This document shows, in pieces, positions 56,761 through 64,000 of a DNA stretch of 64,000 nucleotides. A program made the position numbers and the translations under genes. The notes under the pieces were generated by a model that searched no databases, had not been told where the DNA came from, and saw nothing but the letters and a program-made list of their open reading frames with translations. Numbering within the stretch: the stretch's first letter is position 1; each line of letters starts with the position of its first letter. The stretch comes from Inia geoffrensis. Its lineage: Eukaryota > Chordata > Mammalia > Artiodactyla > Iniidae. The DNA is taken from positions 41,698,408 to 41,762,407 of the forward strand of contig CM070904.1 of assembly GCA_036417435.1 (NCBI GenBank), written 5' to 3'.

Positions 56761-56791
56761 TGCATACATTACAAAATTAGTAATGTATGCA
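56761..56791. repeat. Perfect 12 bp inverted repeat with 7 bp loop
   Basis: TGCATACATTAC, spacer AAAATTA, then GTAATGTATGCA. It lies at the 5' UTR/ORF1 side of the old L1. It could form a small hairpin but may be coincidence in AT-rich DNA. Confidence 0.9.
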
Positions 56792-58174
56792 AAAAGCAAC
56801 TAGAGTAAGCCTGGGGGATAGGAGAGAATCTGATTTCCAGAGTTGCCATATTATATTATTTGACATGTCCAGTTTTCAATGCAAAGTTATGAGATATGCA
56901 AAGAAACAAGAAAGTATTACCCATACACAGGGAAAAAAATAAAGAAATAAAACTATCTCTGAAGAAGCCAGACATGGGATTTAACAAAGATTTTAAATCA
57001 ACCAGTTTAAATACGTTCAAAGAACTAAAAGAAACCATGTCTAAAGAATTAAAGAAAGTAAAAATAATGTCTCACTAAATAGAGAATAGCAATATGTAGA
57101 AATTATGAAAAAGAACCAAATAGAAATTCTGGAGTTGGAAAGTGTAACAGATAAAATGGAAAATTCACTACAGGAACCCAACAGCAGATTTAAGCAGGCA
57201 GAAGGAAAAAAATGCATGAAATTGAAAATAGATCAATTGAGATGATTCAGTCTGAAGACAGGAATGAAAAATGAGTGGAGTCAAATGAACAGAGCCTCAG
57301 AAACCTTGGGACATAATCAAGCATACCAACATACGCATAGTGGGACTCCAGAAAGGAATGGAGAGAAAAAGAGGTAGACAGAATATTTGATGAGCTAACA
57401 TCCACACACATGTCCCAGATTTGATGAAAAAGATAACTCTAGACATCTAAGATGCTTAACAAACACCAAATAGGATAAACCTAGGGATACCCACATCTAG
57501 ACACATCATAATCAAATTTTCAAAAGCTAACGACAGAGAATGTTAAAAGCAGCAGTAAAGAAGCAACTCATCTTGTACAAGGGACCCTCAATAACATAAG
57601 CATCTAATTTTTCATCAGAAACTAATGGAAGATAGAAGGCAGTGGGATAACTTATTCAAAGTGCTGAAAAAGACTGTCAATCAAGAATTATAAATCGAGT
57701 AAAACTATTCCTCATAATGGAGTAGAAATTAAGAATTTCCCAGATAAGAAAAATCTTAGAGAACTTATCACTAGCAAACCCTGGCATATAATAAATACAA
57801 AAGGTAGTTCTTCAGGCTGACATCAAAGGGCGCTAGACAGTAACTGAAGCTCTTTGAAAATAAAGAGCACCAGTAAACTTAACTACATAAGTAAGTATAA
57901 AAGAGAGAAGAGATGTGTTTTTTACCTGTAAACTTTTTTCCTCCTATTTAAAAGGCAACTGCATAAAGTGCTTATTATAAATCTGTGTTAATTGGCATAC
58001 AATATATAAAGATGTAAAAACTGTATGACAGTAATGGCATAAAGATGGGGAGGGAAGGAAACTAATATAGAAACAAAATTTTTATATACTATTGAAATTA
58101 AGTGGATACTAACCAGATGATTAGACATTAAAATGTCACTTATAATCCCTAGGGTCACTGTTAAGAAAATTAAA

Positions 58175-58176
<2 letters not shown>

Positions 58177-58208
<32 letters not shown>

Positions 58209-58232
58209 ATGTGTGTATACACACACACACAT
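58177..58232. repeat. (GT)n followed by (AC)n microsatellite
   Basis: A GT tract (about 58177-58215, with interruptions) followed by an AC tract (about 58219-58230) in the L1 linker. Short complementary tracts this close could pair. Confidence 0.9.
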
Positions 58233-58800
58233 ATATCTCAAAACAAATAAAAAGGGAATTAAAATGGTACACTAGATCATGTCTATTTAACACAGAAGGA
58301 GGACGTAATAGAGAAGAAGAAAGACATCAGTGATACAGAAAACCATCAAATGTAAACCTTACCTTATTAATTATATAATACTTAAATGAAATACTTTAAT
58401 TAAAAGACATATTAATATAATGGATAAAAAATATGATCCAACTATAAGCTACCTACATGAGATACACTTTAGATTCAAAGACAGAAGCAGTTTGAAAGAA
58501 AAAGCATGGAAAAAGATATACCACATAAAGAGTAAACAAAAGAGAGCTGGAGGGCTGTACTAATATCAGACAAAATAGAGTTTAAGACAAAATTGTTATT
58601 AGACACAAAGAAGGATATTTTATAATGCTAAAAGGGCAAATCCATTAAAAAGATATAACAATTATAAATATATATGCACCTAAAAAATGAGCCCTAATAT
58701 TTATGAAGCAAAATTGTCCGACTTGAAGGGACAAATAGACAGTTCAACAATAGTTTGAGACTTCAATGTCCCACTTTTCATAATGGATAAAACAACCAGG

Positions 58801-59128
58801 ACAGACTGGGTGTTTGGGATTGACATGTACACATTGCTATATTTAAAACAGATAACCAACAAGGACCTACTGTATAGCACCAGGAAGTCTGCTCAATATT
58901 CTGTAATAACTTAAGTGGGAAAAGAATTTGAAAAAGAATAGAAAAAAAAAGACAGTGTAGCTATAAGGAAGCTTCTCAATTTATTAAACATGTGATCTCA
59001 TCTACCTTACTTTCTGAGTTCTGGTACCTTAGCTTTGAATGCTGGTGCTGTCCTGTCCACCCAACAGAGTTTCAGTGAGCATCAAATAAAGCAGGTAGAT
59101 GAATGTTAAAAGAAAAAAAAAAAAAAAG
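58801..59128 (+). mobile_element. Chimeric retrocopy: L1 3' piece joined to a foreign 3' end
   Basis: The first part (58801-58943) is L1 3' UTR: 'aaccaacaaggacctactgt', 'tctgctcaatattctgtaat', 'aaaagaatttgaaaaagaat'. An A9 run (about 58941-58949) follows. Then comes about 160 bp with no L1 homology I can see, containing AAATAAAG near 59085 and ending in poly(A) (about 59113-59128). The whole is flanked by AACAACCAGG at 58791-58800 and 59129-59138. The host L1 reads continuously across when the insert is removed. It is a retroposed product; the source of the second part is unknown. Confidence 0.8.
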
Positions 59129-60550
59129 AACAACCAGGCAGAAGATCAGATCAAAAGGAAATAGAAGATTTAAACAAAACTGTTATCTAGCTAGAACTAA
59201 CAGACATCTATAGAACACTCTACCCACAATACATGTTATACATTCTGCTCAAGTGCATATAGGCCATTCTTCACAATATATATTTGAAGATAGAACAAGT
59301 GTCAATAAGCTGTTGACAGGATTGAAATCATACAAAGTATGCTTTCAGACCAAAGTGAAATAAAATTAGAATTCAATAAAAGAAGGAAATTTGGGGAATT
59401 CACAAATATGTGGAAATTAACAACATACTGCTAAATAACCAATGCATCAAAGAAGAAATCACAAGGAGAATTAGAAAATATTTTGAGATGAATGAGAATG
59501 AAGACACAATATACCAAATTTATGAGATGTGATGAAAGCAGTACCTAAAGGAAATTTTATGTCAGTAAACACCTTTATTAAAAAAGTAGAAAGTTTCAAA
59601 GAAATAAAGTTTTATTTAAAAAAGTAAAAACAAAGAGCAAATTAAACTCAAAGCAAACAGAAGGACATAATAAATATTAGTGTGTGAGAAAAATAGTGAA
59701 CTAAAAACAATATAGAAAATCAATAAAACCAAACGTTAGTTCTTCACAAACATCAACAAAATTTACAAACCTCAATTAGACTGACAAAGGGGGAAACAAG
59801 AAAGTTCAAATTACTAAAGTCAGGAATAGAGAGGAAACATTATTTCCAATCATACAGAAAAAAACAAGATTATAAGGAAATACTATGAACATTTGTATGA
59901 AAACAAATTAGATTACCTAGATTAAATGGACAAATTCCTAGAAAGATGCAAACTATTGAAACTGACTCAAGAAAAAAAAATGGAAAACCTGAATAGACCT
60001 AAAACAAGAAATTAAATTACCAAAAACTTCCCACAAGAAAAGGACAAGATGACTTCACTTGTGAATTCGAATATTTAATGAAGAATTAACAACAATACTT
60101 TAAAACATTTCCAAAAATAGGAGAAAAAGTATAATTTATTTTATGAGGTCAGTATTACCCTGATGCCATGACCAGCCAAAGACATCACAAGAAAATAAAC
60201 ACCAAAGACTAATATCTCTTATGAAAGTAGATACAAAAATCCTCTACAAAATACTAGCAAATGAATCCAGCAATACACACAAAAAATGATGTATACCATG
60301 TCCAAGTGGGATTTGTTCCAAATATGCAAAATTTACTCAGAGCTATGAAAAAATCAATGTATATTACCCCTAGTAAAAAACTCAACAACCTAGAGATAAA
60401 AGGGGACTACTTCAATCTGATAGAGGGCATCTATGAAAAACCACAGCCAGCATTATGTTTAATGGTGAAAGACTGAAAGCTTTCCTCTGAGATCAGGAAC
60501 ATGACAAGGATGTCCTTTACTGTCATTTCTATTTAACATTATAGGTTCTA

Positions 60551-60580
60551 GACACACACACACAAACACACACACACATC
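60551..60580. repeat. (CA)n microsatellite
   Basis: Interrupted CA tract inside the RT part of the old L1, directly visible. Confidence 0.9.
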
Positions 60581-62524
60581 CAGATTGAAAATAAAAAGTA
60601 AAATAATCTATATTTACAGATGACATAACCTAAGGAAGCCTCACAAATGAATAAACAAACAAAAAACATTAGAGTTAACAAGCAAGTTCAGCAAGGTTGC
60701 ATGATACAAGATCAATATACCAAAACAATTATATTTTATACACTAGCAATAAAAAAATCTGAAAATGGAATTAAGAAAAAATTTCATTTATTATAGTATC
60801 CAAAAGAATGGAATAGGAACCAATTTAACCAAACTAGTACAAAATTTGTACTCTGAAAAGTACAAAACATTGTTGAAAAAAATTAAAGACCTAAAAAAAA
60901 AAAGGAAAGCCTTTCTTGTTCATGAATTGGAAGACTTGATATTTTTAAGGAGGTAATACTTCCCCAAAATATTTACAGATTCAATGTAATCCCTATCAAA
61001 ATCCCAGCTATTTTTTGAAGAAATTGAGAAGCTGATTCTAAAATTCATACAGATATTTAAAAGACACAACTGTGAAAACAATCTTGGAACAGAAGAACAA
61101 TGTTGTAGGACTCACACTTCCCATTTCCAAAACTTACTACAAAGTTACAGTAATCAAGACAGTGTGTTACTTGTGTAAGGATAGATGTATAGATCAATGG
61201 AATAGAATTGAGAATGAAGACAAATGGACCCATATATTTATGGTCAATTGATTTCAACCAAGGTGCCTCGACAATCAAATGGAGAAAGAATAGTCAATGA
61301 ATAGTACTCAAACAATTGAATATCTACATGCAAAAAGAATGAGGTTGTATTACCCTTCCCTCACACCTTATCAAAAATTAACTCAAAGTTAAAAACCTAA
61401 ATGTAAGAGCTAAAACTATTTAATTCTTAGAGGAAAATATAGGTGTAAATCTTCATGACATTGGATCACGCAGTGGTTTCTCAAATATGACACCGAAAGC
61501 ACAAAAAAACAAACAAACAAAAAAAACCCCAAAAGGGATAAAATGGACTTCATCAAAATTAAACAAAACAAAATGAAACAAAAACATTTGTGCTTCAAAA
61601 CACACTACTGAGAAAGACAACCCACAAAATGGGTTAAAATATTTTAAAACCATATATCTGATGTCCAGGATATATAAAGAACATGTAAAACTCAACAATA
61701 AAAACACATATAACCCAATTTTAAAAAGAGCAAAGGATTTGGTTAGATGTTTCTTCAAGTAAGATACATGAATGACCAATAAGCATATAAAATGATACTC
61801 AACATCATTAGGGAAATGCAAATTAAAACCACAATAAGGTACCAATTCACATTCACTAGGTTGGCTAAAACCAAAAAGACAGACAATAACAAGTATTGAA
61901 AAGCATGTGAGAAAAACTGGAACACTTATTCATTGCTTATGGAAAAATAAAATGGTCAGGCACCTTGGAAAAGTTTGTCAGTTCATCAAATGGTTAAACA
62001 CAGTGTTACATATGACCAAGCAACTCCATTACTAGATATATACCCAAGGGAAATGAAAACACACATCCACATAAAAATTTATATATGAATGTTCATAGCA
62101 GCATTATTCACAATAGCCAAAAAGTGAAAACAACCCAAATGTCCAACAACTGATGAACTACTAAACAGAATGTGGTATATTCAGAGAATGGAGTTTTATT
62201 TGGTAATAAAAAGGAATGAATCACTGATATCTGCTACAGAGTAGATGAACCTTGAAAACATTATGCTAAAAGAAGGAAACCAGTCACAGAAGACCACATA
62301 TTATTATGTGATTTCTTCATATGAAATTTTCAGATAGAAATTTTTCTATAGGGACAAAAAGTATATTAGTGGTCATCTGGGGCTGGTGGCAGGGATGGTG
62401 GAGGTAATGGGGGATTGTGAGGTTATGGCTAAAGGGGGCAAGGTTCCTTCTGGGAAAATGAAAATGTTCTAAAATTGATTTGGTGATGATACTCAACTCT
62501 GTGAATATGCTAAAGGCCACTGAA

Positions 62525-64000
62525 TTTTTAAAAAATCTTTATTGGAATATAATTGCTTTACATTATTGTGTTAGTTTCTGCTGTATAACAAAGTGAATCA
62601 GCTATACGCATACATATATGCCCATATCCCCTCCCACTTGCGTCTCCCTTCCACCCTCCCTATCCCACCTCTCTAGGTGTTCACAAAGCACCAAGCTGGT
62701 CTCCCTGTGCTATGAGGTTTCTTCCCACTAGCTATCTGTTTTACATTTCATAGTGTATATATGTCAGTGCCACTCTCTCACTTCATCCCTGCTTACCCTT
62801 CCCCCTCTCCGTGTCCTCAAATCCATTCTCTACATCTGCGTCTTTATTCCTTTCCTGCCCCTAGGTGCTTAAGAACAATTTTTCTTTTTTAGATTCTATA
62901 TATACGTGTTAGCATACAGTATTTGTTTTTCTCTTTCTGACTTACTTCACTCTGTATGACAGACTCTAGGTACATCCACCTCATGACAAATAACTCAATT
63001 TTGTTTCTTTTTATGGCTCAGTAATATTCCACTGTATATATGTACCACATCTTCTTTATCCATTCATCTGTAAATGGACAGTTAGGTTGCTCCCGAGTCC
63101 TGGCTACTGTAAATAGTGCTGCAATGAACATTGTGTTACATGACTCTTGAATTATGGTTTTCTCAGGGTATATGACCAGTACTGGGATGACTGGGTCATA
63201 TGGTGGTTCTATTTTTAGTATTTTAAGGAACCTCCATACTGTTCTCCATAATGGCTGTATCAATTTACATTCCCACCAACAGTGCAAGAGGGTGACCATT
63301 TCTCCTCACCTTCTTCAGCATTTATTGTTTGTAGATTTTTTTTTTTTTTTTCGGTACGCGGGCCTCTCACTGTTGTGGCCTCTCCCATTGTGGAGCACAG
63401 GCTCCAGACGCCCAGGCTCAGCGGCCATGGCTCATGGGCCCAGCCGCTCCATGGCATGTGGGATCGTCCCGGACCAGGGCATGAACCTGTGTCCCCTGCA
63501 TCGGGAGGCAGACTCTCAACCACTGCGCCACCAGGGAAGCCCTGTAGATTTTTTGATGATGGCCATTCTGGCCAGTGTGAGGTGATACCTCACTGTAGTT
63601 TTGATTTGCATTTCTCTAATGATTAGTGATGTTGAGCATCCTTTCATCTGTTTGTTGGCAATCTGTATATCTTCTTTGGAGAAATGTCTATTTAGGTCTT
63701 CTGCCCACTTTTGGATTGGGTTGCTGGCTTTTTTGATATTGAGCTGCATGAGCTGCTTGTATATTTTGGAGATTAATCCTTTGTCCGTTGATTCATTTGC
63801 AAACATTTTCTCCCATTCTGAGGGTTGTCTTTTGGTCTTGTTTATGGTTTCCTTTGCTGTGAAAAAGCTTTTAAGTTTCATGAGGTCCCATTCATTTATT
63901 TTTGTTTATATTTCGATTTCTCTAAGAGGTGGGTCAAAAAGGATCTTGCTGTGATTTATGTCATAGAGTGTTCTGCTTATGTTTACCTCTAAGAGTTTTA
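62525..64000 (-). mobile_element. L1 3' part, antisense, running off the window
   Basis: Begins with the complement of an A-rich tail and 3' UTR ('ttattggaatataattgctt', 'ttagtttctgctgtataaca', 'cctcccacttgcgtctccct'). It continues into the ORF2 C-terminus (minus-strand frames near 63018-63299 with the LLHCWWECK block). The endonuclease/RT part would lie beyond 64000. Several stops and frameshifts are visible. Close in sequence to the full-length L1 at 30235. Confidence 0.92.
63342..63542 (-). mobile_element. Cetacean-type tRNA-derived SINE inside the L1
   Basis: T tract, SINE body and head '...gccaccagggaagcc'. A perfect 12 bp duplication TGTAGATTTTTT lies at 63330-63341 and 63543-63554, with L1 sequence continuous on both sides. 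It is younger than the L1. Confidence 0.97.

Larger units (their letters stand above)
55890..62520 (+). mobile_element. Nearly complete, heavily decayed L1ME-type element
   Basis: Regions in order: 5' UTR-like (55890-56730, with 'ttttcagaactctgaaaata' and 'ttacctgcctcagggctcac'); ORF1 remains (56880-57720); the ORF1-ORF2 linker (57850-58250); ORF2 endonuclease part (58380-59400); RT part (59900-60620); C-terminal part (60960-62280); and 3' end (to 62520). All frames are riddled with stops. The element is interrupted at 58801-59128. Confidence 0.8.

Noticed and set aside
1..64000. CRISPR array, bacterial operon or prophage
   Set aside because: No regularly spaced short repeats and no ribosome binding sites or dense coding. 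Repeat content is purely mammalian.

Overview
The window is vertebrate nuclear DNA from a placental mammal, most likely a whale or dolphin. The main clue is nine copies of a roughly 200 bp tRNA-derived SINE. Its head has Pol III A- and B-box motifs, its body contains CTCCCGTTGCGGAGCACAGG on the complement of the element, and it ends in poly(A). I know this type from cetacean genomes, with relatives in ruminants and hippos. L1 copies with cetartiodactyl-type 3' ends, MaLR and ERVL LTRs, MIR, L2, CR1/L3 and MER5-type fragments fit the same assignment. The species cannot be named from the sequence alone.

I find no convincing protein-coding exon, tRNA, rRNA, microRNA or CRISPR array. Most long open frames belong to L1, or are SINE or simple-repeat readings. 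The window therefore looks intergenic or intronic and is a mosaic of insertions of different ages.

Layout: 1-1540 has little that is recognisable. 1540-4500 is one old antisense L2 broken by two LTRs. 4600-8450 holds an L1 3' end, two SINEs, an L2 end and an unexpected inverted duplication (4889-5030 against 6925-7068, about 95% identical). 9045-11090 is an antisense L1. 11985-15145 is a dense nest: an old L1 split by a younger L1 that itself holds a SINE, followed by an MLT1-type LTR split by a SINE and a solo LTR. 15146-29850 is mostly old, thinly spread repeats (MIR, L2, CR1/L3, one MER5A-like element, MLT2-type and ERV1-like LTRs, one SINE, one truncated L1).

29850-37990 is a three-level nest: an MLT1 LTR holds an ERV solo LTR, which holds a full-length but broken L1 of about 7.1 kb. 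The ERV LTR and the L1 each have matching target-site duplications. 38000-49500 carries five SINEs, an ERV-like LTR, an MLT1 LTR, MIRs, L2 pieces and long AT-rich unique stretches. 49500-54200 holds old L1 pieces and one SINE. 55890-62520 is a nearly complete but badly decayed L1ME-type element that received a chimeric retrocopy at 58801-59128. 62525-64000 is the 3' part of an antisense L1, with a SINE inside, that runs off the window.

These parts do not work together as a system. The history is retroposition: L1 machinery copied itself and the SINEs, and later insertions landed in earlier ones. Family names come from recognition by eye, without a repeat-library search; boundaries without a stated target-site duplication are approximate.
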